A stretch of DNA of 24,059 bases from Candidatus Bathyarchaeota archaeon (GTDB lineage Archaea > Thermoproteota > Bathyarchaeia > 40CM-2-53-6), in contig VBBG01000031.1 of assembly GCA_005882905.1 (NCBI GenBank), positions 1 through 24,059 on the forward strand. Reading direction: 5' to 3'. This document shows, piece by piece, positions 14,373-21,560 of the stretch. The stretch's first letter is position 1, and each line of letters begins with the position of its first letter. The notes under the pieces are model-generated. The model made no database searches and was not told the DNA's origin. It saw nothing but the letters and a program-made list of their open reading frames with translations. A program made the position numbers and the translations under genes.

Positions 14373-15857
14373 TTACACGACTTCGGTGAGTCTTAGCGCG
14401 GGAAATCCTTTTTCGAATGAGAAGCTGACACCATGAATATTCGTAAATGGTTTGATGCCGTAGATGATCAATGAGCCGTTAATATTCTGCATCTTTACGT
14501 GATAGTCGGCTATTCTGAGAAAGTCCTCCCTCAGCTTGGTGGGCCTGGAGGCCAAGCCGATGCTTAGGGCCGCCGAATCCCGAATACTCGCACCAATGTC
14601 GGCAAGGCCAGGAAGGAATAGGTCTTCTCCATAGACTTGGACTATCTTGTCGAAATCGCTCGCCAGAACGATCGATGAGGAGACACTGGTCAACTCTTTC
14701 CAGCAAGCACCGAACAACAATGCATCATCCTCTAGGCTCCCTTTCAACAGCAACCTCCACTTCCTAGGGGGGAGAGTCTGGTTGAACTCTGCTATCCTAA
14801 CCCTCTCTTCCAGAACCTTCTGCCCGACGCATCGACCCAGCGCTTCAGCTACGTTCTCAGAGCTGATAGTGCTGGTGGGAACGATGATCGAGGTGCCTCC
14901 CTGATTTACAAAGTTAGCTATGATGATCCTCAGGAGAAGTCTCACTTCGACAGGTGAAACGGTGTTGTTGAGGTCCAACAATAGCGAGGAGCCCTTCCTG
15001 ATCCCACCCTTCATCATCTTGTCCAGGTCCGAGCTGCCAGTCGAAAACGATGTTGCAGAGTGAGCAATAGACTCGGGCATCTTCGCCCTGGTCGGCGTAG
15101 CATCGAGTATTTCGGAATCCGATAGGAATGTGAACCTGCCCTTGTCCAATGAGAATAGTCCTTGGCTGGTTTCTACCCTCAGCCCCCGTAGCTTGTTCAC
15201 AGACAGTGTCCTAACCCTGCGGCCTTCCAGTTGAGATAGGGAGAGATTGACGACTCCGTCCACGAGATGAGACATGTCGCCCGTCTGTCCCCCCTCATTA
15301 ACGAGCACAACGCTGACCTTGCTCTCTTCAGGCTCGGAAAGGATAGCTGACTCGAGCATGCGACGCCCTTCTTCGGTTGTGTTTCTGAGAGCCCCTTCCC
15401 AACTGTCTATGACGATGAGGCTCCTCTGTGAGGAGTGTTTCATATTCAGAACTTTGCTGAGGATACTGTCAGCCTGCGAGACGCGAAAATCGTTGACTCC
15501 TTCAGGCACATTGCCTTTTGCTGTTCTACCGGATATCGAATCGACCACCTCGTTTAACCAGGGAAAATGTTTCCGCAGCCTGGGAGGCGAGACACGGCTC
15601 GAAATGTAAAGTCTGTTGGGAGGAACGGTGCGGGATCCGATCCGCGGTCCCTCTATCCGTCGAAGAAGCTCCAGTGCGAGGGTGGTCTTTCCAGTGCCAG
15701 GCGGACCTTGAATCAGCAACACATTCCCGGTCGACTCCAAAAATTTCATGATGAGACCGAGTAGGCCAGCACTTCCAGACCGGTCTGAAAGCGGGGTCCC
15801 AATTTCAACATCTGGGACCTCCAGTTCTGGGCCGGAGGCATCGCCCTGAGCAATCAT
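14373..15857 (-). CDS. KaiC/GvpD-like two-domain RecA-fold ATPase
   Basis: A 494-residue cytosolic protein. Domain 1 (about 25-250) has a classic Walker A, GPPGTGKTT (51-59), and Walker B, SLIVID (146-151, Asp151). It also carries a KaiC-like DSWEGALRN segment and a strand leading to MSHLVDGVVNLSL, as in archaeal KaiC/GvpD relatives. Domain 2 begins at FSTGSSDLDKMMKGGIRKGS (271-290), the usual entry into a KaiC domain, but its P-loop position reads LLLDLNNTVSPVEV, with no GKT/S, so it probably does not bind ATP. Such proteins act in signal transduction or as ATP-dependent scaffolds. The gene stands alone, leftward, convergent with the hypothetical at 13733. Confidence 0.8.
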   Translation of the reverse strand: MIAQGDASGPELEVPDVEIGTPLSDRSGSAGLLGLIMKFLESTGNVLLIQGPPGTGKTTLALELLRRIEGPRIGSRTVPPNRLYISSRVSPPRLRKHFPWLNEVVDSISGRTAKGNVPEGVNDFRVSQADSILSKVLNMKHSSQRSLIVIDSWEGALRNTTEEGRRMLESAILSEPEESKVSVVLVNEGGQTGDMSHLVDGVVNLSLSQLEGRRVRTLSVNKLRGLRVETSQGLFSLDKGRFTFLSDSEILDATPTRAKMPESIAHSATSFSTGSSDLDKMMKGGIRKGSSLLLDLNNTVSPVEVRLLLRIIIANFVNQGGTSIIVPTSTISSENVAEALGRCVGQKVLEERVRIAEFNQTLPPRKWRLLLKGSLEDDALLFGACWKELTSVSSSIVLASDFDKIVQVYGEDLFLPGLADIGASIRDSAALSIGLASRPTKLREDFLRIADYHVKMQNINGSLIIYGIKPFTNIHGVSFSFEKGFPALRLTEVV

Positions 15858-15995
15858 TGAGAATCAGGAGCTATTGGAGTCCTATTTTCTTACAAGTATT
15901 CCGTTACCGATGCCATCCGACGCTTTGGAAACCCGAAAAATGTATCGAAACTAGAAATGCTCTGCTTCCGATAGTCTAGTCCCGTTCTTCCGGGA

Positions 15996-16532
15996 TCATT
16001 CGCTCCTCTTCCGGCTTAGTATGTTGGAAACATAGTCTTGGAAGGGCTTGTCGAACATTCCTTCCGAGGTCCGATGAACGTCTCGGAACGCGGGGTGTCG
16101 TGTCACGGCTTGGAGAAATAGGCCCCACTGGTTCCAGGTGTCGCTGTCTATCCATTTCTTCCTATAGAGCAGGTGAATTCTCTCGAATATTCCGTAGAGG
16201 AGGAGCATATAGTTTCGGACAACCATGCTCTCTGGAGGCTGAGCCTGGAGCTCTGCGCCTATCGGCTGGTTTGCTCTCGCCATCTCTAGGGGAAGTTTGC
16301 TCAGCTGGGGATTCTCCACGAGCATTTTCATCGTGTCCGTATAATCGTCCAATGCTTTCTGGTAGGCCGCCTCTTTGGTAGCCTGGTTCTGGGAGCGGAA
16401 TGAGAGGATGAAGATTACAAGCGTCAGAGTGAGGACAATCGTCTGAGCAATAGTGCTCCAGACTACCGGGTCGGATATGCCAAACAACGTAGAGCAACTT
16501 TCTGCCATGTTGACTGAATTTAACACTACCAT
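15996..16532 (-). CDS. Membrane-anchored helical protein (DUF4760-like)
   Basis: A 178-residue protein with one N-terminal membrane helix (about 24-45, WSTIAQTIVLTLTLVIFILS) followed by a cytosolic all-helical domain. The latter includes AAYQKALDDYTDTMKMLVE, VVRNYMLLLYGIFERIHLLY and WNQWGLFLQAVTRHPAFRD. This matches the look of DUF4760-type proteins, which have no assigned function. ATG 16532 opens the frame; ATG at residue 9 is an alternative. It lies 28 bases downstream of the broken methyltransferase on the same strand and may share its transcript. Confidence 0.6.
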   Translation of the reverse strand: MVVLNSVNMAESCSTLFGISDPVVWSTIAQTIVLTLTLVIFILSFRSQNQATKEAAYQKALDDYTDTMKMLVENPQLSKLPLEMARANQPIGAELQAQPPESMVVRNYMLLLYGIFERIHLLYRKKWIDSDTWNQWGLFLQAVTRHPAFRDVHRTSEGMFDKPFQDYVSNILSRKRSE

Positions 16533-16560
16533 TCACTAATGATGGCGGGCCGAAAATACA

Positions 16561-17392
16561 CTAACAACTCGAGATCTTGGAAGCGGACACGAGTCTTCGA
16601 CTTACTACGGTCATGTGAAAGGAGTCAACGGTGAGCGGAGTCAATTCTCTTAGGCTACCGTATGACTCAAGATATTCCCACCCTGCTGAGAAGAGCAACG
16701 CCTTTAGCTCGTGAAGCGGGTATACTCGATGGGACACCGGAACTTCGGCTATCAATCGCAGTGACCGTCTGTCCTTTCGATAAAACTTCCAACTATTTCT
16801 CATATACGACGATTCCAAGTCGAGCCTTCTAGCGTCACTCCACACTATCCCGTCCAATTCCGAGATATCTTGCTCTTGGAAGTGCCTCACTAGATAGTCC
16901 CGGTTGACCGTCTCGATAATTAAGACTCCACGTCGACCAGTGAGAGTGGTCAACGAACGGAATAATTGTCTATCATACGACTCGTCATGAAATCCAATCG
17001 ATGTGCCAACATTTATCATAGCATCGAACTTGTCTGCTTTAGAGGCTAGCAACCGAGGAGCGTTTCTCAAAATCCATTCTATAGAAAATTGTCTTGCCAC
17101 TTACACTCTCCTTCTTCGCCCATTTCTGAGCTAATCTCAGGTACAAAGGAGAAATGTCGACGCCAACAACCTCGTACCCTGCTTTGGCAAGATTGACCGT
17201 GATCCTTCCCAGTCCACAAGCTAAGTCTAGGATTCTGCCGCCGCTAGGGACTCCACGCCTTTGGAAGATTTTTCGCAAGCCCTCTGCCTGGGGTTGAGCA
17301 AGCATCTTCATCCGTTCCATCCATGGAAGAAAAAGTTCTGGATGGTCGACAAACAGTCTCTCCGTCCAATGCTTGATTCTTCCACGAATCAA
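16561..17392 (-). pseudogene. SAM-dependent methyltransferase, frameshifted
   Basis: A class I methyltransferase split over two frames. The first, from TTG 17392, has the N-terminal helical cap (DHPELFLPWMERM) and motif I ILDLACGLGRITVNLA, followed by VVGVDIS, and runs into TAA at 17039. The second frame resumes with NAPRLLASKADKFDAMINVG and TSIGF and continues with LTGRRGVLIIETVNRDYLVRH to a normal C-terminus at 16561. Removing one base from the AAA (plus strand 17063-17065) or AAAA (plus strand 17069-17072) tract restores one frame. The protein would then have about 273-276 residues. The substrate is unknown. It is either a recent pseudogene or a homopolymer sequencing error. Confidence 0.75.
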
Positions 17393-17578
17393 GTGTCCAC
17401 GTCACCCCATTCCCGAATTTGCGATCGGCCTAAGTCACTCTTGATGCCTTGTAAGTCTTCAACTGTGTGCCCTTGTACGATCGATATGCGAATCGTAGAG
17501 AGTGTCATCGAGCTACCAACCTAGGCTAAGTTGGCCGACAAGGAAACGCATATCCAGTTCTAGGTTGCTGAGTATCTC

Positions 17579-17980
17579 ATGGCAGAGATTATCATGCTCG
17601 ACAGCCAGACTGAGGCTCGCAGACAAGCGGCGAAGCAATTCCTCCAACTAGTCGTGGCCGGACAGATCGATGAGGCCTACCAGAGGCACGTGGACCTTAA
17701 TGGCAAGCACCACAATCCCCTCTTCGCGGAAGGCTTCCCCGCGTTGAAGAAGGCGATGATTGAGAACCATGTCCAGCTTCCGAAGAAGCAACTTCTGGTC
17801 AAGAATGTGCTCAGTGATGGCGACTTTGTAGCAGTGCACTCTCAAATAGTGCTTCGCCCCGGCGAGTCCAGCGTTGCCACCGTTCACCTGTTCCGCTTTA
17901 GTGGTGACAAGATCGTGGAAATGTGGGAAGTCGGCCAGCCAGTGCCTGCTGACTCTCCAAACCAGGACGGGGCATTCTAG
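17579..17980 (+). CDS. SnoaL-like (NTF2-fold) protein
   Basis: A 133-residue NTF2-fold protein of the SnoaL-like aldol-condensation/ketosteroid-isomerase type. It contains AAKQFLQLVVAGQIDEAYQR, then HHNPLFAEGFPALKKAMIE, VKNVLSDGDFVAVHSQIVL and a final HLFRFSGDKIVEMWEVGQPV, in the order seen in the family. These form a cone-shaped pocket for small hydrophobic ligands, with His/Asp residues as possible acid/base groups. The gene begins at ATG 17579 (ATG at 17594 is an alternative). It is divergent from the broken methyltransferase, and its role here is unknown. Confidence 0.8.
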   Translation: MAEIIMLDSQTEARRQAAKQFLQLVVAGQIDEAYQRHVDLNGKHHNPLFAEGFPALKKAMIENHVQLPKKQLLVKNVLSDGDFVAVHSQIVLRPGESSVATVHLFRFSGDKIVEMWEVGQPVPADSPNQDGAF

Positions 17981-18010
17981 ACAAAGAGCGGAATCTTTAG
18001 CGGAACGATC

Positions 18011-18089
18011 TTGAGAAGATTGGTCGTTTCGACGTTTGTTACACTGGAAGGTATTATGGAGGACCAACCTAGATTCGGTGCTTGGAAGG
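18011..18089 (+). pseudogene. RibD-C/dihydrofolate-reductase-like fragment
   Basis: From TTG 18011 the first residues, RRLVVSTFVTLEGIMED, match the start of dihydrofolate-reductase-family (RibD C-terminal) proteins, which normally run to about 190 residues. After about 26 residues the similarity stops and the frame becomes unlike any part of the fold. The adjacent DNA encodes the leftward cysteine-rich miniprotein. This looks like the 5' remnant of a gene whose body was deleted or replaced. Confidence 0.55.
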
Positions 18090-18245
18090 TCACTTTTTCC
18101 CTTTACATTTTCCTCTTCGACACTTGCACTTCCTACCGACCTGGGTTGGGACACATTCCCCGTGAATCTCGACTTTGCACTTGTGACAGATATCCGGTTG
18201 ATGCCAGAGACCTTCGTAGCTTATGATGTAGGTATAACGTCTCAT
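18090..18245 (-). CDS. 51-residue basic cysteine-rich miniprotein
   Basis: ATG 18245 to TGA 18090 encodes a short protein with an N-terminal YTYIISYEGLWHQPD. It has cysteines at 20, 23, 31, 40, 42 and 47 (CHKC, GEC, KCKC, KC) and a strongly basic tail (RRGKCKGKK). The spacing suggests one or two zinc or metal sites, and the charge suggests nucleic-acid contact. I do not recognise the family. It abuts the RibD remnant. Confidence 0.5.
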   Translation of the reverse strand: MRRYTYIISYEGLWHQPDICHKCKVEIHGECVPTQVGRKCKCRRGKCKGKK

Positions 18246-18421
18246 ATCACAAAATCCTCAGCGGAGTCGTCCACGAATACCTCGATCTCGGGCTTGTTTC
18301 AAGCCGAGTAGATTGCATTGCAGTCAGGCGGAGTTGCTTCTCGCAAATAAAGCGATCAATCGATTTCCTGCCCTCCAGTTCAATAGAATCGAGCTAGCCT
18401 AAACCGTCGATTCTTCAAGTT

Positions 18422-18739
18422 CTAGCCTTGTCCTTTAGAGCTCAATCTTCTGAGCTTCTTTTCGCTGATGTCCTGAATAAGGATGGATGCGCCTATTGTC
18501 CGGCCGGTGGGGTCGCTGACAGAGGTCACTGATAATGATACGTCGATACTGGCACCGTCCTTGCGGGTAAGCCGCGTCTCGTACGGAAGAATACTTCCAT
18601 CGCGCTTGAGCCGCTCGAGGATTTCGGACTCTCCACTCTCGCCGGAAGGCATTAGGATACCCCCCTTCTGACCTACAGTTTCGAGGGCGCTGTAGCCGAA
18701 GATACGCTCTGCACCAACGATCGATGTGTGAGATTCCAA
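18422..18739 (-). pseudogene. PAS-domain fragment
   Basis: A reading frame of about 105 residues that starts in the middle of a PAS fold. GAERIFGYSALETVGQ is the PAS alpha-helix region. It is followed by the F-alpha/G-beta part (ESEILERLKRDGSILPYETRLTRKDG, a helix and strand) and ends with ASILIQDISEKK, a typical PAS C-terminus. The first beta-strands of the domain are missing or garbled, and no kinase or output domain follows. The frame is open upstream only to about 18775, where it overlaps the HxlR fragment in another frame. A free-standing sensor is unlikely; a decayed signalling gene is the best reading. Confidence 0.6.
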
Positions 18740-18860
18740 TGCTTCTGAGAATATGAAAAGTCCACTTCTTGCCTAACGCCGCAAGGTCCATTCCAACAGG
18801 GCACTGTTTCGCCCTCGGCGAAACATTCAGTGCTTTTTTGCGGATATCGTCGGTCAACAT
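18740..18860 (-). pseudogene. HxlR-type winged-helix N-terminal fragment
   Basis: From ATG 18860 the frame reads RKKALNVSPRAKQCPVGMDL and then AALGKKWTFHILRSIG. This is the conserved opening of archaeal HxlR-type regulators (CPV...LGxKWTFxIL). After about 45 residues the family pattern ends and the DNA continues in another frame as the PAS fragment. Apparently a truncation or deletion fused the 5' end of a regulator gene to the 3' end of a PAS gene. A perfect AGTATACT palindrome lies just upstream (18869-18876), possibly its old operator. Confidence 0.6.
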
Positions 18861-18894
18861 CTCACGCTAGTATACTTCTAGAATCCTCCTCGTT

Positions 18895-18903
18895 CATATA
18901 TTG
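18895..18903 (+). promoter_or_regulatory. TATA box for the CDGSH gene
   Basis: CATATATTG lies about 33 bases before the ATG at 18932, which predicts a transcript with little or no leader. Confidence 0.6.
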
Positions 18904-18931
18904 ACTACGCACTCCGTCCTATCGTCGAGAC

Positions 18932-19105
18932 ATGTCAGAAGTCGTGATACGATCCAAGGAGAATGGTCCCAATCTGGTAATGGTTGATGGAAAGGTCGTT
19001 CAGGCGTGGTGCCGCTGTGGCGGCTCCAGCGTGATGCCCTTCTGCGATGGCATGCACAAGAGGAACGGTTTCAAGGCGCAGCCTAGAGAAGTCAAGGTCC
19101 GGTAG
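18932..19105 (+). CDS. CDGSH-type iron-sulfur protein
   Basis: A 57-residue protein with the CDGSH (mitoNEET-type) signature, CRCGGSSVMPFCDGMH at 27-42. Three cysteines (27, 29, 38) and His42 would bind one [2Fe-2S] cluster, followed by the usual KxNGF. The fourth motif residue is Met instead of Ser, a tolerated variation. Before it lies a beta-rich segment (VVIRSKENGPNLVMVDGK). Small one-motif CDGSH proteins are common in archaea and are thought to carry electrons or clusters. ATG 18932 is supported by the TATA box at 18895. It lies divergent from the HxlR remnant. Confidence 0.9.
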   Translation: MSEVVIRSKENGPNLVMVDGKVVQAWCRCGGSSVMPFCDGMHKRNGFKAQPREVKVR

Positions 19106-19479
19106 AAAAAAACCTAATTCAGTCTCTACACCAATGCTGGGAACAGACTCTAAACAGGCAAAGAGAAACCGCGACTATCATCAATGTTACGTCCCAGCGG
19201 CGTCATGTTTTCTGGATAGCTCGCGTCAGTGCTTCAGCTGAATCCTGTGTTATCCAACGTGTGTGGGTGTCTCCTTGCGGGTTCGACTTGCTCTGAGAAG
19301 ATCTTTTTCAGATTTGATTGTTCATTGGTTCGGTGGTTCCTTGGATGAAAGAATGATCGACAGGTCCTCGCGAGGTCTCTGGCAATCAAAACTTGTAATG
19401 ATTCGGGATCTTTGTGCTGTGTCATGCCGTATTAACGCTCTTAAGAATATATAAACGCATTGATGAACATCTATGTAAC
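19106..19479. other. Intergenic stretch, no convincing gene
   Basis: About 370 bases between the CDGSH gene and the leftward ArsR gene. Frames on both strands have no recognisable product. Visible elements are a perfect palindrome, CCTCGCGAGG at 19366-19375, and an AT-rich AATATATAAAC at 19446-19456 that would make a strong TATA box on the plus strand but faces into the ArsR 3' end. Confidence 0.4.
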
Positions 19480-19791
19480 TTATCTTGCTCGAGGCGCGAC
19501 TTGGACAGCCACCAGCCCCAATCTTCGCTGAAGCTCCGCCACGTAAGCCGTGAGGGTCTCGGATTTGACGTGGTAGTAGCAGAACTGGCCCTGCTTCTCT
19601 CTCTGGACAACCCCCGCCATCGACAGCTCCTTCAGGTGATGTGATACTGTTGGCTGGGATACGTCGAAGAAGGCATGTACGTCCGAGCAGTTCAGCTTAC
19701 CAGTCACAGCCAGCTTTTGCAGAATTGCGCGTCGCTGTGGATCTGCCAGGGCTTTGCTTATACGATCGAATTCTTCGGATGCCAGTTTCAT
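19480..19791 (-). CDS. ArsR-family winged-helix regulator
   Basis: A 103-residue ArsR-type repressor. It starts with FDRISKALADPQRRAILQKL, has the helix-turn-helix DVSQPTVSHHLKELSMAGVV (43-62) and the wing QREKQGQFCYYHVK, then a dimerising C-terminal helix. The usual ELCVCDL metal motif is replaced by KLNCSDVHAFF, so classical arsenic/cadmium binding at helix 3 is unlikely. Cys35 and Cys71 remain and might sense redox state. The gene is divergent from thioredoxin across 151 bases, so it may control thioredoxin, itself, or both. Confidence 0.9.
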   Translation of the reverse strand: MKLASEEFDRISKALADPQRRAILQKLAVTGKLNCSDVHAFFDVSQPTVSHHLKELSMAGVVQREKQGQFCYYHVKSETLTAYVAELQRRLGLVAVQVAPRAR

Positions 19792-19903
19792 TACGTGAAC
19801 TCTAGACGCTCAGCGTGCGTATTAGCATTTCGATATCTATCTATCCATCAGCAGGATACTTCAACCGCCAACCCGAGGGAACGCATAGACGTGTATCAAT
19901 ACA

Positions 19904-19911
19904 TTTATATC
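19904..19911 (+). promoter_or_regulatory. TATA box for thioredoxin
   Basis: TTTATATC lies 32-39 bases before the ATG at 19943, predicting transcription from about 19936 and an almost leaderless mRNA. It stands in the shared intergenic region with the ArsR gene. Confidence 0.6.
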
Positions 19912-19942
19912 CCAACCGCTGCGAAACACTCTGCAGAGAAAA

Positions 19943-20284
19943 ATGGAAACGAGTATGGGCAGAGTCGTCCAAGTCAACGATGGAGACTTTGACACAGAGG
20001 TTATCGGATCAACCATTCCAGTCCTCGTAGACTTCTATGCGGACTGGTGCGGACCATGCAAGATCGTCGCCCCAACAATGGAAACATTATCAAAGGAATA
20101 CGCAGGCAAGGTAAAGTTCGTCAAAGTCAACGTGGACAACAATCCAGAGGTAGCGTCAAAGTATGACATCATGAGCATACCCACAGCGATGCTGTTCGAG
20201 AAGGGAACAGTCAAGGACAGTGTCGTTGGCGCGGTCACGGCCGCAGCGTACCGGCAACGTATTGATCACGCGCTGAGCGCATAG
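19943..20284 (+). CDS. trxA: Thioredoxin
   Basis: A 113-residue cytosolic protein disulfide reductase. The active site is WCGPC (35-39) with Cys36 and Cys39, preceded by VLVDFYAD and followed by KIVAPTMETLSKEY. The cis-proline is in SIPTAMLFEKG (Pro80). Length and order match a single thioredoxin domain. The start could be the ATG at 19943 or the one 12 bases later; both lie near the predicted transcript start. Thioredoxin would be re-reduced by an NADPH- or F420-linked reductase, not seen here. Divergent ArsR is a candidate regulator. Confidence 0.95.
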   Translation: METSMGRVVQVNDGDFDTEVIGSTIPVLVDFYADWCGPCKIVAPTMETLSKEYAGKVKFVKVNVDNNPEVASKYDIMSIPTAMLFEKGTVKDSVVGAVTAAAYRQRIDHALSA

Positions 20285-20554
20285 CATCTGAAAGCGTTCG
20301 AATGGAGCACAGTACTTCTGCCATCATTGTGGATATTTTTGGCTCGACTTCATTTGAACGACGGAACGGCAGAAATACAGAACACGGCCTTTTAGAATCG
20401 ATCTGTTGACCTAGGTCCCATTGTCAGCCTAAGTCTTCGATCACCTAAGGCGATACAATTGTTCTCAAGAACTTGCAATGCGCGCTTACTTCCTCGACCT
20501 AGCTTGTGACACAGAACTAGAATTAGTCGTGACATCTGAGGAGTAGCTCGGAAC

Positions 20555-21451
20555 TTATGACTGCGTTCGGGTTCCTTCTTCTGGTGAAGGTGTCGCAGCT
20601 ATTGTTCGTACTTCCTTCCATGTCTTAACCATCACTGGAATAATTATCGCCACTAGGAATGCCAGTACTATGAGGTTCCCGAAGTCCACAGGGATAAGCT
20701 CTGCGAGGCCGAGCTGGAATAAGAGGCCTGCAATTATGAAGGCCATCCCCCCTAGCAGAAGGCTGCGCGCGCCGACACGGACCCCGAAGATTTGCATTCT
20801 CTCTACGCCCCATCTCTTGGCAACCTGCAGAACCTCTCCAAACGTGAACCCTATGACCAGAAGGATCAGCAGGGTGCCCAGGCCGAAGGCGGCGCCGGGC
20901 GCGAATCCTAGAGCGGAGGAGGGCATCGCTGGGACAGCTACAAGATAGACAAAGGTCGTGAAGAGGCCTGTGTCGACACCAAACCCGGAGATGAATCCGT
21001 GGATTAAGCACCAATGTACAGGAACTGTCCTCTGTAGCCCAGCCTGGGATTGGGTCGATCCCGCTGGGTCTTTTTTCAGGTGTCGCTCTCTATCTCTCGT
21101 CGAAATCCACATGAGAGGGTGCCAGTGGGGAAGCTTGTCCCGGAGGATCAGGTAGCCGGCGAGGCTCATTGCTAAACCAACGGCAACGTACACTGGTCCA
21201 TTGAGCGCCTCATTGAACGCGAGGAATGTCACCAGCGCAAAGTAGACCAGCTGGGACATGATGGCGCGCTGGACGGTAAACGCGGCGGCGAAGTAGGCCC
21301 CTGAGAGCATACCTCCACGCCCTGTAGCCGAGCCGACGGAATAGCTGAAGGTGATCGGCCAAGTGTGCTCGTCCGGGATTACACCATGAAGCATTCCGAG
21401 CGCGAGGCTTGCACCCAGGAGGTATACCCACCCGGGAACGGCTGGAAACAT
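20555..21451 (-). CDS. NicO/NiCoT-like nickel-cobalt membrane transporter
   Basis: A 298-residue membrane protein with about seven or eight membrane helices. In TM1, LHGVIPDEHTWPIT (His22, Asp27, His29) resembles the His-x4-Asp-His motif of nickel/cobalt permeases. In the middle, CLIHGFISGFGVDTG (His151, Asp160) resembles the second signature. A basic cytosolic loop (TRDRERHLKKDP) separates the two halves. Metal specificity is inferred from these motifs and from the divergent NikR-like gene, which shares a 109-base intergenic region with an inverted-repeat operator. A related UreH/CcdA-like membrane family is an alternative. The start is ATG 21451; a T/A-rich promoter element lies at about 21491-21505 on the minus strand. 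Confidence 0.7.
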   Translation of the reverse strand: MFPAVPGWVYLLGASLALGMLHGVIPDEHTWPITFSYSVGSATGRGGMLSGAYFAAAFTVQRAIMSQLVYFALVTFLAFNEALNGPVYVAVGLAMSLAGYLILRDKLPHWHPLMWISTRDRERHLKKDPAGSTQSQAGLQRTVPVHWCLIHGFISGFGVDTGLFTTFVYLVAVPAMPSSALGFAPGAAFGLGTLLILLVIGFTFGEVLQVAKRWGVERMQIFGVRVGARSLLLGGMAFIIAGLLFQLGLAELIPVDFGNLIVLAFLVAIIIPVMVKTWKEVRTIAATPSPEEGTRTQS

Positions 21452-21497
21452 GTCATGAGGCCCTGTAGCCCGAGCGTTATTAGACTTCTGCTATTTT

Positions 21498-21536
21498 TTA
21501 ATAAGAACCGCGTAACGCTTTATAGGGTCTTATTAA
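21498..21536. promoter_or_regulatory. Inverted-repeat operator between transporter and NikR-like gene
   Basis: TTAATAAGA (21498-21506) and TCTTATTAA (21528-21536) are perfect 9-base inverted arms separated by 21 bases, with centres 30 bases apart (about three helix turns). Extended outward, 10 of 11 positions agree. The left arm overlaps the probable TATA element of the leftward transporter gene. The right arm lies just downstream of the TATA box of the regulator gene (21518-21525). Binding would block both promoters. The GTATGA...TCATAC sequence of enterobacterial NikR is not present, but the layout matches a NikR-type tetramer site. Confidence 0.65.
21518..21525 (+). promoter_or_regulatory. 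TATA box for the NikR-like gene
   Basis: CTTTATAG lies within the 21-base operator spacer, 36-43 bases before the ATG at 21561, which predicts a transcript start near 21549. Confidence 0.55.
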
Positions 21537-21560
21537 GATACGGGATCTGAGGATTGGTCG

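Noticed and set aside
19234..19454. Short open frames on both strands between CDGSH and ArsR
   Set aside because: They overlap each other, show no family-like pattern and lack a suitable start signal.
20300..20420. 35-codon plus-strand frame after thioredoxin
   Set aside because: Polar, featureless sequence with no conserved pattern or promoter; the gap probably holds only thioredoxin and transporter 3' ends.
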